The translations under genes were made by a program, and so were the position numbers. From NCBI RefSeq assembly GCF_009905375.1, contig NW_027417471.1, forward strand, positions 91,392 to 155,391: a stretch of DNA of 64,000 nucleotides, read 5' to 3'. The notes beneath the pieces were generated by a model, which ran no database searches, had not been told where the DNA came from, and worked only from the letters and a program-made list of their open reading frames with translations. This document shows positions 42,941 to 54,982 of this stretch, in pieces (position 1 is the stretch's first letter; each line of letters opens with the position of its first letter). The DNA is from Apium graveolens (taxonomy: Eukaryota > Streptophyta > Magnoliopsida > Apiales > Apiaceae).

Positions 42941-44271
42941 TGTTAGGTCCCAATTTGTTTGTAGAAGGGGGGGTTGAATGCAAACAATACCGTTTCGTCG
43001 AATAAAATGTGGAATAAAATTGTGAAACAAAATTCAAGTTAAATAAAACTTTTATTAAACTTGAAAGGTGTTACAACTACGGTATCGGTTACAAGGGATT
43101 AATCTCAAATCAATTATTACAAATCTAGAATAAATTCGACATGAACTTTTTCTATTTTTGTAATTAAAAGATCAAATGCTAAAAGCGATTTGAGATTAAG
43201 TTCTAGGGATTTTAATCCGCTAGATTGATACACAAGAACAAGAGAGTGATTTCTAGTTGATTGGATTTAACTTTACAAGCTAGAAATTGAAAACTTGAAT
43301 TAGCAGATAAGATGAAATATTTTGGCTGCTTGTTCTCTTTTTGTTCTTGGCTTCTGTTTGATTGCTCTCTGTATTTGTTATGTAAATGAATTGGTCTCTG
43401 CTTGTTTTTAATCACCACAGCCGAGAATGTTGAACTGGTGTGACAATCCTTTAGAGCTAGTAAGACAATTAAAATGAACTAGCAAGACTTTCGGTATGAC
43501 TATTGATTGTCATACCGATTGTCATAGTAGTACAAATGAAATTGTCTTACTGAATTAATAAGTGATTTTAATCTAAACAATAATTCTATCAAGACAATCA
43601 ACTGAATTAGCATGACTTTCGGTATGACTATCAATTGTCATACCGATTGTCATACTAGTACAATCAGTTGTCTTTTTAGAATTAAAACAGATTTTAATCA
43701 ATTAAAATTCTGTAAATCCTTAATATTAATTCTAACTTAATTAATCAATTTAATTCAATTAATCAATAAATTAATCTTTGCAGATATAATTTATTTTCTT
43801 AATTAAATTATATGACTTAATTAATTAATAGAGAATTAATACTAACGCTGAGCAGCATCCATTCTTCTGACAATCTTCTGAAAGTCACTGAGACTTATGA
43901 ATCAATTCCGCCACTTCAATGCTGACACTCGATGTACTGTCTGGTTCATGAGTGACTAACTTCCGTGACGTTTCTTCATGTCTTGACTTTGATATTCTGA
44001 TTGAATCCTTGTAATAAATTGATACCTTGACGAGATCTCTGTCACTTGATTAAATCCACGATCTTGATTTACATCACTGAGGCATGATCAAATTCTTGAA
44101 CTTCTTCCAGTGAATCTTCAAGTCTGCAGATGAACAATGTTTCTTTGATCTTTGACAGATGTTACTTTGTGAGATCTCTCTGATGATTGATCCACTATTT
44201 ACTTATTACATTTTTATTTGAGTTGAGTTAAATACTCGAATAAACGAGTAGGCTATGACATATGCCTTTCA
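42941..44271 (-). repeat. 5' LTR of SIRE-A
   Basis: 1331 bp, same length as the partner at 31038, three substitutions by eye. Motif copies at 43491-43529 and 43619-43658. Followed by the target duplication TACAC. Confidence 0.95.
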
Positions 44272-45072
44272 TACACGTTCTTGATTTGCTAATTCCACAG
44301 TCATTATTTCATTTAAACACTCATCCGAAAAATTTAACTTATTAACGAAATCTTGAAAAATAAACGATCGAGTTGCTCCCGAATCTATTAATACTTTGGC
44401 ACACAAAGAATTCATATTAAGCGTACCTGCCACAACATTAGTGTCCTGGATAGCGTCCTTTACAGTCATGTCAAAAACTCTGGCCCTTGGATTCTCATTT
44501 ATTACTGGAGTGGATCCCATGATTCTCAATGAATTACTAACTGGGGCTGGTGTCTTGCAATCCCTTTCTATGTGTCCTGGCTTTCCGCATTTAAAACATG
44601 TAAATCCAACTGCTGGAACCTTGACTGCTGGATTCCGGGTTGGTTGGTCTTTATTCACTGGCTATCTGGTTGGCTGGTTACGGCATTCCCTCGAATAGTG
44701 CCCTTTCTAATTATACTTGTAACAAATAACATTCAACTTGTTACAAACTCCTCCATGTTTCTTCCCACATACCTGACAATCTGGAAAAGTTAGCCTTAGC
44801 TGATTTGGATGGTTCCCAGTGGATGGACGGTTGCCTTGACCTCCGTCGCCTGCATTGTGCTTCTTAAAATTAAAATTTCTCCCTGGCTAAAACTTGCCTT
44901 TCTTCTGATTGAAATTTGGAACTTCCCTTCTTGGGTCTGACCTTCAGTTCCTTCAAACTTTCATTTCTTACTCTCCTTATCCTTCTATGACATCTCACTC
45001 TCCGTCTCTGCAATCATGGCCTTCTGTACAACTCCTGTATAGGTATCCAATTCAAATATGGCTACCTTCCCT
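44272..45072 (-). pseudogene. gag-pr: Gypsy G gag C-terminus and protease start, truncated
   Basis: Continues gypsy G on the other side of SIRE-A. The protease motif V-L-I-D-S-G-A-T-R-S-F lies at about 44370. An intact zinc knuckle CFKCGKPGHIERDC precedes it near 44590, and a second, damaged knuckle (C-Y-K-Y-N-*-K-G-H) precedes that near 44720. The gag core upstream is lost: at about 45072 the sequence switches to the B2 extra ORF. The frame is open at 44269-44658 and broken above. Together with 27967-31037 and 13605-13782 it makes one old element. Confidence 0.82.
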
Positions 45073-48000
45073 CTAAGAGTGATTGTATTACTACCAAGTC
45101 CTCTGCACTTGTGATAATTGAAGAAATTTGAAGTTGTGCAGAGACTCCCGACGGATGAGGAATATCCATCGGGGTAGTAGTTTGGCTAGCCGAAGGATGA
45201 CTACTGTTAGGCACATCCGTCGGGATACAATCACTCCTCGACGGATAAATGATATCCACCAGGATAGAAGAAATGAACGAGTTTGGAGTGGAGACTATTT
45301 TAGACTCTGTGCAGATTGATGAAAATTTGGGCACGTATATCTCAATAGACTCAGAAAGAATTGGCAAGTGAGCCAACAAATCATCTAATAGATGATGCTC
45401 ACTTGCTTGGATTTTTGGCTTCTCCAACAGAGTTAAAGATGGAGAATTTGGAAGTGATGTATTAATCATATCTACATCCAATGAGTGTGTGGGTGAATTT
45501 GGTGTTTCAGGTGCTTCTATTACTAAAGATTTTGGCTGTGACTTCACAGTTACTGGAGCCACATCAACCTGAATTTGAGATGGTGTAGTGACTGAGTCTA
45601 TTGCTTCAGTTTGCACTGTGTGTGTTTCCTGTGCATCCCCAAGGGTTTTAGATCTTTTCTTTCTAGCATAAGTCTGTGGTGAACTTGTGTCCCTAACCCT
45701 CTTGACCTGTGCTCCTGGTTGGGAGCTTGTTTCAATAGTAACATCCTTTTGGGAGGATGAAACTAGAAGTGAGCTTATTTTCTTATTAACAACCACAGTT
45801 TATTGGGAAACTGTGGTATGGCTAGGCTTAGGTACACTCATCTCACCAGCCTTATCCTTAGGGTTTCTTTGATTTTCACCCTGTCCATCACCTTGCTCAC
45901 TCACCTTCTTTTAAGCGCTGAAGCAGCGGGATCTTTGAAAAATGCAATTGACCTAGCCAACAGCTTCTTCTCATCCAGCCTAGGTGTTTCATACACAATA
46001 TCCATAGGATTTTTGTCTGAAAACTTTGAGTAGTTTCTTTTAGGATTCATGATCAGATTTTCCTTTGGAGATTTGATGTAAGATGTTTGGCCTTTCTGCA
46101 GATAATTTATACTCATTTCATTCACAGAAATATTCTTGACTTGGGAGTGATGATTGAAGATTTTTTCTGGTTTTAGAATTGGCCCAAACTTCTGTCGAAT
46201 TTCTACATCTATCTTTCTCCATTTCTCATATAGTTCCTTCTCCACAGCTGCAACACTAAGCATCTTGGGAATTGACTTTGACTCAAGCTTAGCAGCTGCT
46301 ATTTGGATCAGATCAATGCTGTCCAATACTGGTGACTTTGGCAGAGTAATTTCTGGAATAATTACTTGGCTGATTTTGTACATTTACCACATGCTCCACC
46401 TCACTAGTTGGCTCTGCTTGAGTGTTTTGAGAGAATAATTTCTCCCCCTTTTTGTTATCATTAAGTAGAGTGGAGGAAGAAGATTCTGCAGCCACCAGCT
46501 TTTGCAGCAGTTGAGTTTGCAGTGCTTGATGTAAATGAATAGCTGTTAGAGAAGCTTCTATAGAAGTCATCCTTTTATTTAGTGGCAAGATTAGAGTTCT
46601 TCCTTAGCCGTCTCTTAATATCAAACATTGTTGCTTTTGAAAGTTTAACATCCAATCTTTCAGAAATGTCCTTCTTTAGTTGATCAATCTCAGTCTTGAT
46701 AGAAGTGACATCCTGATTATGTTGAAAGCCTTGGATTTGATGCAATTGTAGAGAATTGAGATGTGCCTGTAAGAGCTTCCCGATGCTAGCATTTTTTATG
46801 GCTTGAATTTGATGTATGAGAGTGGTTTTGAAGTGTTGAATATCACAGTCCTTGGAGAATGCCCATGATGGCTGGCCATATCTAGAGCTGGTGCCTGCTT
46901 CTCCCCTTTGTCCATGAGCTCTTCAATATCATCACCATCATCCCCAAAGAAATCTGCAGATTCACCAGTACCATAGTCAACCTCATCATCAGCTCTAGGT
47001 GACATGGTTGTGATGACATCCTTTGCTCTTTGTATAGATTGAGTGGTGTGCACTAAGTTGAGCATCCTTTCAGCCTCCTCATTGCCCTGTCCATCTAGAA
47101 TTTGATATGCTGGAACAGGATGAGTAAATGTCTGAGCATCTAGGGGAAAAGATTCTATGACAGCTTGATGTGCTTGCTGAGATAAATTCCCTCTTTCTAC
47201 ATCACTGACATTTATTGACTCACTAGCAATGGTTTCCATCCTAATCTCTCCAGTACCTGCATTTCTCTCATGTTCTCTCTGTTTTTACATCAAGGGCTCC
47301 CCTTGGGTTCCCACCCTTACACCCTCACCTTCACCATCTAAGGTGGGACTCCCCTCACTCACTTTTGCCGGTCCTGAAGAAATGGACTGCATAGGTTCAC
47401 TCATTTTCTCTCCTTTTTCCTGGGAGCAACCCAGCCTCTCACTCAGTTCACTTCCTTCCCTCAGTCCTAAGGGTGATTGTACTACTACCAAGTCCTCCAC
47501 ACTTGTGATAATTGAAGAAATTTGAAGTTGTGCAGAGACTCCCGACGGATGAGGAATATCCATCGGGGTAGTAGTTTGGCTAGCCGACGGATAACTGCTG
47601 TTAGGTTCATCCGTCGGGATACAATCACTACTCGACGGATGAATGATATTCACCGGGATAGAAGAAATGAATGAGTTTGGAGTGGAGACTATTGTAGACT
47701 CTGTGCAGATTGATGAAAATTTGGGCACATATATCTCAATAGACTCAGAAAGAATTGGCAAGTGAGCCAACAAATTATCTAATAGATGATGCTCACTTGC
47801 TTGGATTTTTGGCTTCTCCAACAGAGTTAAAGAGGGAGAATTTGGAAGGGATGTATTAATCATATCTACATCCAATGAGTGTGTAGGTGAATTTGGTGTT
47901 TCAGGTGCTTCTATTACTAAAGATTTTGACTGTGACTCCACATTTACTGGAGCCACATCAACCTGAATTCAAGATGGTGCAGTGACTGAGTCTATTGCTT

Positions 48001-49282
48001 CAGTTTGCACTGTGTGTGTTTCCTGTGTATCCTCAAGGGTTTTAGATCTTTTCTTTCTATCATAAGTTTGTGGTGAACTTGTGTCCCTAACCCTCTTGAC
48101 CTGTGCTCCTGGTTGGGAGCTTGTTTCAATAGTAACATCCTTTTGGGAGGATGAAACTAGAAGTGAGCTTATTTCCTTATTAACAACCACAGTTTGTTGG
48201 GAAACTGTGGTGTGGCTAGGCTTAGGTACACTCATCTCACCAGCCTTATCCTTAGGGTTTCTTTGATTTTCACCCTGTCCCTCACCTTGCGCACTCACCT
48301 TCACACTCCCCTCTTTGTGTTTAGTAGATTTTGCAACTGGTTTCTTTTGAGAGAGACCAGAGGGGGCTTTCTTAGTTTTGGATTTTAAAATTGTTGGTTT
48401 GGTAGCTTGGGTAGGCATCTGTTGGGTCAATGAGACAGATGTCATAGCTACACTTGAATGCAAAGAATTATGTGAGCTTGAAAGAGTGGAGACAGTGGTG
48501 CTTACCTCACTTACCTGAGGTCCCTCCATGATTGGAAAGTAATGGAGGGGAACCTCTTTGTTGTGACTTGCCCTGTTGAGATAAGCAATTCCTCTCCATT
48601 CTTGAACCCAAAAATTCAGTTTTGTTGGTTGGATTCTCAACAACAATATTCTCAATAAGATGGTTAGCAAGCATCATAAAGAATCTAGCATAATAGACAC
48701 TTTTACCTCTCTTATTAAGTTCTCCTAACTTATTACCTAACTCAAACAAGACCAAGTCACTGAAATTAAAGTACTTATCAGTAACTAGCATGTAAAGCAT
48801 GTTAAGCATGGAAATGTTAACAGAGTGAAAATTGCTAATTTTACCAGAGAATACTTTAGTTACCACATTACACAGATAACTCCATTCCTTTCTAAGACCT
48901 AGCCTCCTAAATTCACTTAACTTAGAAGTAGAAAGTGCATAGCCTATAGAATTTAGCATATTAACTATATCAGTGTCTGTGTGTGGAACAGTAGCAGTGT
49001 TATCCAAGATTCTAAAGCATGCTTTGACAATGTCACTATAATGCAAAACTGTTTACCTTTGAGAGTGAAAGTTATGGTCTTATCAGTAGAGTTGTACACG
49101 GTAGTTGTCCATATCTCCTTCACATCTTCACAGTAGATTGTGGGTCATTCCAGCATAGCATAACTAGGTTTACAGCTCTTCACAAAATCCATCATCTTGT
49201 GAAAGTCTCCAGATTGAGGAATCTCCTTATTCACAAGCGCTGTAAAGTTGTTCTTTTCATAGATATATCCAGATTGAGACAT
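45072..49282 (-). pseudogene. B2 'env-like' extra ORF region, truncated and broken
   Basis: ATG at 49282 (same start sequence as B1). N-terminal domain 49282-48303, one full middle copy (48302-45909), then a part of a second tandem copy (45908-45072) cut by the breakpoint. Open blocks: 48507-49046 (N-terminal domain with W-S-Y-L-C-N-V-V-T-K-V-F, Y-Y-A-R-F-F-M-M-L), 47969-48670, 47285-47956, 46796-47239, 45901-46383, 45062-45796. Frameshifts and single stops separate them. Basic NLS-like cluster near 48050 as in B1. The tandem junction at about 45908 is identical to B1. No membrane segment seen. Confidence 0.8.
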
Positions 49283-49410
49283 GATTTTGACTACTGGTGC
49301 CATTTTTAGAGAATGAGAAATTTGCAGACAGAATATTTGCTTTGGAGAAGAAAGGAAGTTAAAGCAATTGATTTGAGAATGATTAAAGAGTAGAATAAAA
49401 ATGAATTCTG

Positions 49411-49735
49411 CTTTTATGCTATCTCAGAAATAAACTGTCAAAAATAATAAAGTGAAGTAAAGTAACCAATCAGAATAGCCCAAAATAGCCGTTTAAAAAT
49501 AAATAAACTGTAAAAATTATGTCGCTTATCCGTCGTGTTATACTTATAAACTGTAAATATACCCGATGGATAACGTTCAGTGTTTTAACGGCTTAGATTG
49601 AGACAATTCGACGGATGATGATAAATCAATTATCCGTCGGGTTATAAAATAATCCAGAAAAGTAATTGATTTTTATTAACAAATAATATTCCGATCAAAC
49701 TCGATGGATAATGAACATCCGTCAGGATGTAACTT
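49411..49735 (-). promoter_or_regulatory. Internal promoter-like region before the B2 extra ORF
   Basis: Same layout as B1: motif hairpins (49525-49735), inverted CCAAT near 49465, and a TATA position reading GCATAAAAG instead of GTATAAAAG. The TATA is probably weakened. Confidence 0.5.
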
Positions 49736-49849
49736 TTGACTTGGCCAAAATTTCATCCAAAACAGAAAAATCAATTAAGTTTCTGGCTGCATTAAAACTT
49801 GTAAAAATATCTGAAATAATTCAAGAGTAATTAAACATACCTAACTCAC

Positions 49850-50498
49850 TTACCAACCTTGAAAAGGTGGATTCATCAAGTGGCTTGGTGAAGATATCTG
49901 CAAGCTACTTTTCACTTGGAACAAAATAAAGTTTCACAGTACCATTCATCACATGTTCCCTAATAAAGTCGCACTTGATGTCTATGTGCTTTGTTCTTGA
50001 ATGCTGTACTCGATTTTCAGTGATGGAAATTGCACTTGTGTTATCACAGAAAATGGGAATTCTATCCACTTGTAGACCATAGTCCAACAATTAATTTTTC
50101 ATCCACAAAATCTATGCATAGCAACTACCAGCAACAATATATTTAGCTCCAACTATAGAGGTAGAAACTCAATTTTGCTTTTTACTGAACCAGGACACAA
50201 GCTTGTTCCCTAGAAATTGACAGGTTCCAGTTGTACTTTTTCTGTCTATTTTACAACCTGCATAATTTGCATCTGAATAACCAGTTAGATCAAAACCAGA
50301 ATCTCTAGGGTACCAAATGCCAAGTTTTGGTGTTCCCTTGAGATATCTGAAAATTCTCTTAATGGCTACTAAGTGAGATTCTCTCGGATCAGCCTGAAAT
50401 CTAGCACAAAGAGAAGTAGCAAATATTATATCTGGCCTACTAGCTGTTAAGTACAGAAGTGAGGCAACCATGCCCCTATAGCTTAAAATATCCACAGA
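49850..50498 (-). pseudogene. pol: B2 RNase H and RT end, left of element C
   Basis: RT/RNase H blocks [30 protein letters not shown] and C-D-N-T-S-A-I-S, with stops between 50090 and 50170. It ends in [10 protein letters not shown] and a TGA after N-Y-S. The frame is cut at its right side by element C at S-Y-R-G-M and resumes at 58424. Confidence 0.8.
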
Positions 50499-50503
50499 CT
50501 TTT

Positions 50504-52174
50504 TGTTGGATTTTTAACGCAGCGGGGTCATGACAAAACACTTTTACACATACAAAATCCAAATAAAAGCATATAAATCGTGAAGAAAAATTCGAGGGAT
50601 CGAATCTAACCTTTAAAAATAATTCGGAGACAACGATCAGAGATCCTTAGCAGTTGCTCCTCAAGTGTGAAGCACTCCACCGGTATCTACCAAGAAAACG
50701 ATGTTAAGGAGGAGGAAGGAGGTGGAGAGAATTGGGTTTTCCAAACTTTTTGGGTTTCGGGTTTGATGTGGCTTGGAATAAAATAGGGTCTATAATAGTG
50801 TATTTATAGGCAAAATTTTCAGCTGAAATTTTCCCATAAATAATATTATTATTATCCCATTTATTATTCTCATTAATAATTAAAACACCTTTTAATTATT
50901 AATCCTTTTTCTAAACACTTTAGAAATAATTCTCTCTCTTGATTTAATTTCCAAAAATTAAATCCTTTAATTAATAATATTAAGAACTTTTCTTAATTAA
51001 TTTATAATCAATTAAATCTCATTTAATCAATTATTAAATTTGCCAATTAATTATTTATTTCACAAATAAATAATTATTAGCCATTATTAATTAATTTCTC
51101 CACCATTAAATCATTCTCTTTTTATGGTGTGACCCTGTAGGTTCAATATTAAGCCGGTAGTAGAAATAAATAATAATAAAACTATTTTATCATTATTTAT
51201 ATAAATTCTCTAATTTATTAAATATGATTAATTAATTAATCACATTTATTCTACATCGTGAGTGATGCTTCTCAACATATCGCGACTATCCGGATAATAT
51301 GAATTCACTGCTTAGAATACCAAGAACCTGTCAGTGAATAGTTACCGTACAATAAACTCCTACCCAACAATGTCCCGATTAAATACAAGGCATGGATCTC
51401 GTGTCAAGCCTATCTAATTCAATCACTTGCTTACCATTTACTATGAGTAGTTCTATACAAATTAGAAACTCCTTTCTAATTTCATTCACTCTGGCCAGAG
51501 ATTCCTGAATTAGCATAAGTGGATCAGCCTTGAACATTCGCTTCCTTCACTGGAAGGGGTAGATCCTTTATTGATCATATACTATCTTCGTGTACAAATT
51601 CCTATACCCAGAAGAGCCCTAATAATTGTCCCTGGAGACTAAGAACTAAACCAAAGCATAGTTCAGTGTACACAAGATGACTATGATGACCTCAAGTCTA
51701 AGGATACTTGTACAACTATCACTAAGCGAACAACTGCTGACACGTGAGTGAACTCCATCAGTTGTTCAGCTAGGCGAGTCATGTTCAGTGAACTTATTCT
51801 ATAATAAGCACCTACATACTAGCTATAGTGTCACCACACAAATGTCTATGAGAACATACATCCTTCATAATGAAGCAAGCATAGTATGTACCGATCTTTG
51901 CGGATTATTAATTACTAGTTAGTAATCCTACGACCAGGAACTATTTAAGTTTAGAGTTATCATCTTTTTAGGTCTCACTATTATGATCTCATCATAATCC
52001 ATAAAAAGCTTTACTCTAAACTATGGTATATCTTATTTAAACACTTAAATAGATAGAGCCCGTAATAAAAAACAAAACAAGTCTTTTATTAATATCAATG
52101 AAATCAAAACAGATTATATAAAGAGTTATTCCTAAATCCTAATACCTGATTGGACTTAGGACATATTCCTTTCA
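50504..52174 (-). repeat. 3' LTR of element C
   Basis: TGTTGGATTTTTAACGC...CCTTTCA. TATA box (CCTATAAATA) on the minus strand at 50801-50810. A very AT-rich block at 50820-51250 includes many TTAATTAA-like words. No gene. Confidence 0.92.
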
Positions 52175-52880
52175 ATCTCCCACTTGTACTAAAGCCAATC
52201 ACTCTGGTATCTAATACCCATCTTGTCATTATGACGATCAAAGTGACTTTCATAAAGTAGCTTTGTGAGTGGGTCTGCTATGTTGTTATGTGTGTCAACT
52301 TTAATTCAATACAATACAAGAAATGTTATCGCGCTCCCACTAACCCTTTTGTAGACGCATGGTTCATCTACGTTTTTGATAAAATCAAACTCTTTGATTG
52401 TCTCATCAAAACGAATGTTCCATCTTTCGAGAAGCTTGCTTTAAACCACATATGGTTCGCAGTAGCTTACACACTAGGTTTTCATTTCCCTTGGAAAGAA
52501 AACCATCTGGCTATATGCCAGATCTCATAGTCGTAGTAAGCAGCATTCGAAAGCAAAATCCGAACTGATTTTAACAGGGCTATAGGTAAAAGGTTTCATC
52601 AAAGTCAATCCATTGCCTTTGTTTGAATCCTTTTGCCACAAGCCTGGCCTTATAGGTCTCCACCTGGCCATCTGCTATAATCTATCTTTTATATACTGTA
52701 TACATAGATTCCATTCTGGATTTCATGGCACTATGCCATTTTTCTGAGTCAATACTACTCATAGCCTCATTATAGATCACAGGATCGTCATCATCAATGA
52801 TCGACTACTCATTGTCATTCTCAATGACAAGGCCATATTACCTCTCAGGTTGGCGAGACACTCTCCCTGATCTATGAATG
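52175..52880 (-). pseudogene. pol: Element C RT-RNase H remnants
   Basis: The last 120 bases read the RNase H end (L-Y-E-S-H-F-D-R-H-N-D-K-M-G in broken frames). Then fragments of RT: G-L-K-Q-A-S-R at about 52440, and [12 protein letters not shown] near 52650. The catalytic palm with its double Asp and most of RNase H are absent; normal length would be about 2 kb, here about 0.7 kb. Several deletions and frameshifts. Confidence 0.7.
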
Positions 52881-52882
52881 GG

Positions 52883-53377
52883 CTATTCCACAAAAGGTTG
52901 TTCAGTCAGAACAGGTGTTTCCACTTGATCCGTAGTAGTTTGTGCTTCTTGAACTTCATCAAGTTCAATTTTGCTCCCACTGTTTCCTTCAAGGATAAAC
53001 TCCTTTTCCAAGAAGGTAGCATGTCTGGAGACAAACACCCGATGATCGGTGTAAAAGTAATACCCTAAAGTCTCTTTAGGATATCCCACAAAACTACATT
53101 TTACGGATCGATATTCCATCTTATCTGGGTCAACTTTCTTGACATAAGCTGGACATCCCCAAATCTTAACGTGTTTAAGACTCGGTTTCCTTTCTTTCCA
53201 TATCTCATACGGAGTTTGAGGAACAGATTTGGAAGGCACCTTATTCAGTAAATATGCTGAGGTTTCCAATGCATAACCCCATAGGAATACTGGAAGATTT
53301 GCATAGCTCATCATGGACCGAACTATGTCTAACAAAGTTCGATTTCTCCTTTCAGATACTAATCTGGAGGAGTCCAC
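52883..53377 (-). pseudogene. pol: Element C integrase C-terminal part
   Basis: Open 164-aa frame: [15 protein letters not shown], then [10 protein letters not shown], then [19 protein letters not shown], ending in an acidic linker. These are the region after the catalytic Glu and the C-terminal domain of a copia integrase. The core upstream (53378-53760) is present only as degraded sequence in mixed frames. Confidence 0.8.
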
Positions 53378-53968
53378 TGGGAGACTATACCATTTACTTT
53401 GAGATAATCCAGAAACTCTCCGTTCAAGTATTCACCACCTCGATCTAATCGAAGAGTTATAATACTATGTTTGGTTGTTTCTCCACTTCATACTTATATT
53501 CTTTGAACTTTTCAAAGGCCTCAGACTTGTGTTTCATCAAACACATATCCGAATCCAGATCTATCATCTATGAAAGTAATGAAGTATGAAAATCCACCCA
53601 TGGCTTGCGTAGACATTGGTCCACATACATCTGTGTGTACCATTCCTAGCAAATCTACAACCCTCTCTCCATGTCCACTAAATGGAGACTGCAGTACCAC
53701 TATGAAGTGAGATTTTCATCATCCCTTTTCTTTTATTAGTTTGTTCAATCTGAAGCAAATTATGTCATATATATATACAGACCATTATTTAAAGCACCAC
53801 ATCCATAAAGAATATTATCTCTAAGAATAGAACATTCATTATTCTCAATAATAAATGAAAATCCAGCCAAGTCTAACATGGGAATAATATTCCTCACAAT
53901 CGAGGGAACAAAATAACAATTATTTAAAACAATAGTCTTGCCCGTAGGCATATGTAAATGAAATGATT
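53378..53968 (-). pseudogene. pol: Element C protease/pre-integrase remnants
   Basis: A 63-aa open piece (53760-53951) reads N-N-C-Y-F-V-P-S-I-V-R-N-I-I, the copia protease tail and pre-integrase region. A frameshift near 53970 separates it from gag. The rest has stops in each frame. Confidence 0.65.
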
Positions 53969-54982
53969 CTACATCTTCAGCAGCAACTCTTGCTCCATTT
54001 CTATCAGTAGAATCACCTCCTCTTCCTCAAGAGTCCTATTTCTCCTTGGTCCCTGCAACAAATTGCAGATTTGAGAACCACAGGCGGTATCTAATACCCA
54101 AGTAGAAATTTGATTTAATGACATATTCATTTCTATCATGAACATACCTGAATCAGAAGCGGTAGTCTCACTACCCTTCTTCTTCTTCAATTCTGTAAGG
54201 TAAACCTTGCAGTTCCTCTTCCAGTGCCCCACCTTGTTACAGTGAAAGCAAACAACTTTGCTCTTGGGGTCTTCAGCTTTTGGTGGAACCGGCATTTTCT
54301 CACCTACTTTCTTCTTCTTGGAAGAGTTCCTCTTCCTTTTCTTAGGATTGGAACCTTCACCAATTAGAAGAACAGAACTCTTCTTAGGGGGAAAATTCGA
54401 TTCCGCAGTCTTCAACATGTTGTGGAGTTCAGGCAGGCTGACATCCAATTTATTCATGTGAAAGTTCACAACAAACTGTGAGAACGAACTCGGAAGCGAT
54501 TGCAAGACAAAGTCTTGGCTCAGCTCCCCATCCATTACAAAACCAAGTTGTCCAAGACGTTCAATCAAATTGATTATCTTAAGTACATGGTCATTCACAG
54601 ATGATCCCTCAGACATCCTATAACCGAACAGCTCCTTCGATATCTCATATCGAGCTGTCCTCCCCTCCACATCATACAACTCTTGTAGATGCATGAGGAT
54701 AGTGTGAGTATCCATATGCTCATGTTGCTTCTGTAGCTCAATGTTCATGAAAGCTAGCATGATGCATTGAGCAACATTTGCATCATCTATCCACTTACGA
54801 TACAGAACATGTTCATCATTATGTGCATCACTAGCAGGTTCAGTAGGCTTAGGTGAGTCAATCACGTATTCCAGCTTCTCAATCCTGAGAACAATTCTCA
54901 AGTTTCGAAGCTAGTCAGCATAATTAGGACCAGTCAATTTGTGAGCATCTAGTATGCTCCTGAGTGATAGTGTAGAAGACAT
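53969..54982 (-). pseudogene. gag: Element C gag with zinc knuckle and protease start
   Basis: Start ATG 54982 (MSSTLSLRS). A TAG at 54911-54913 replaces an expected Trp (Y-A-D-*-L-R-N); after it 310 aa are open. UBN2-type gag (L-Y-D-V-E-G-R-T-A-R-Y-E-I, L-P-S-S-F-S-Q-F), a basic K-K-R-K-R-N-S-S-K-K-K-K block, intact zinc knuckle CFHCNKVGHWKRNC at about residue 220, and the protease site W-V-L-D-T-A-C-G-S. The catalytic D-T-G reads D-T-A. A frameshift follows. Inactive as read. Confidence 0.85.

Larger units (their letters stand above)
31038..44271 (-). mobile_element. SIRE-A: young full-length SIRE-like Ty1/copia element
   Basis: 13,234 bp with two 1331-bp LTRs, PBS, gag, pol, a 1.3 kb spacer, a 1127-aa extra ORF and a polypurine tract. 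Target duplication TACAC at 31033-31037 and 44272-44276 is perfect. The insertion splits the protease of gypsy G. By eye the LTRs differ at only three sites (31461/43364, 32255/44158, 32310/44213) with no indel. Coding lesions: TAG in gag (40803), a frame change at the gag/pol border (about 40572) and TAA in integrase (39647). Confidence 0.95.

Noticed and set aside
52288..52530. 80-aa plus-strand ORF
   Set aside because: Antisense of degraded RT in element C; no independent support.
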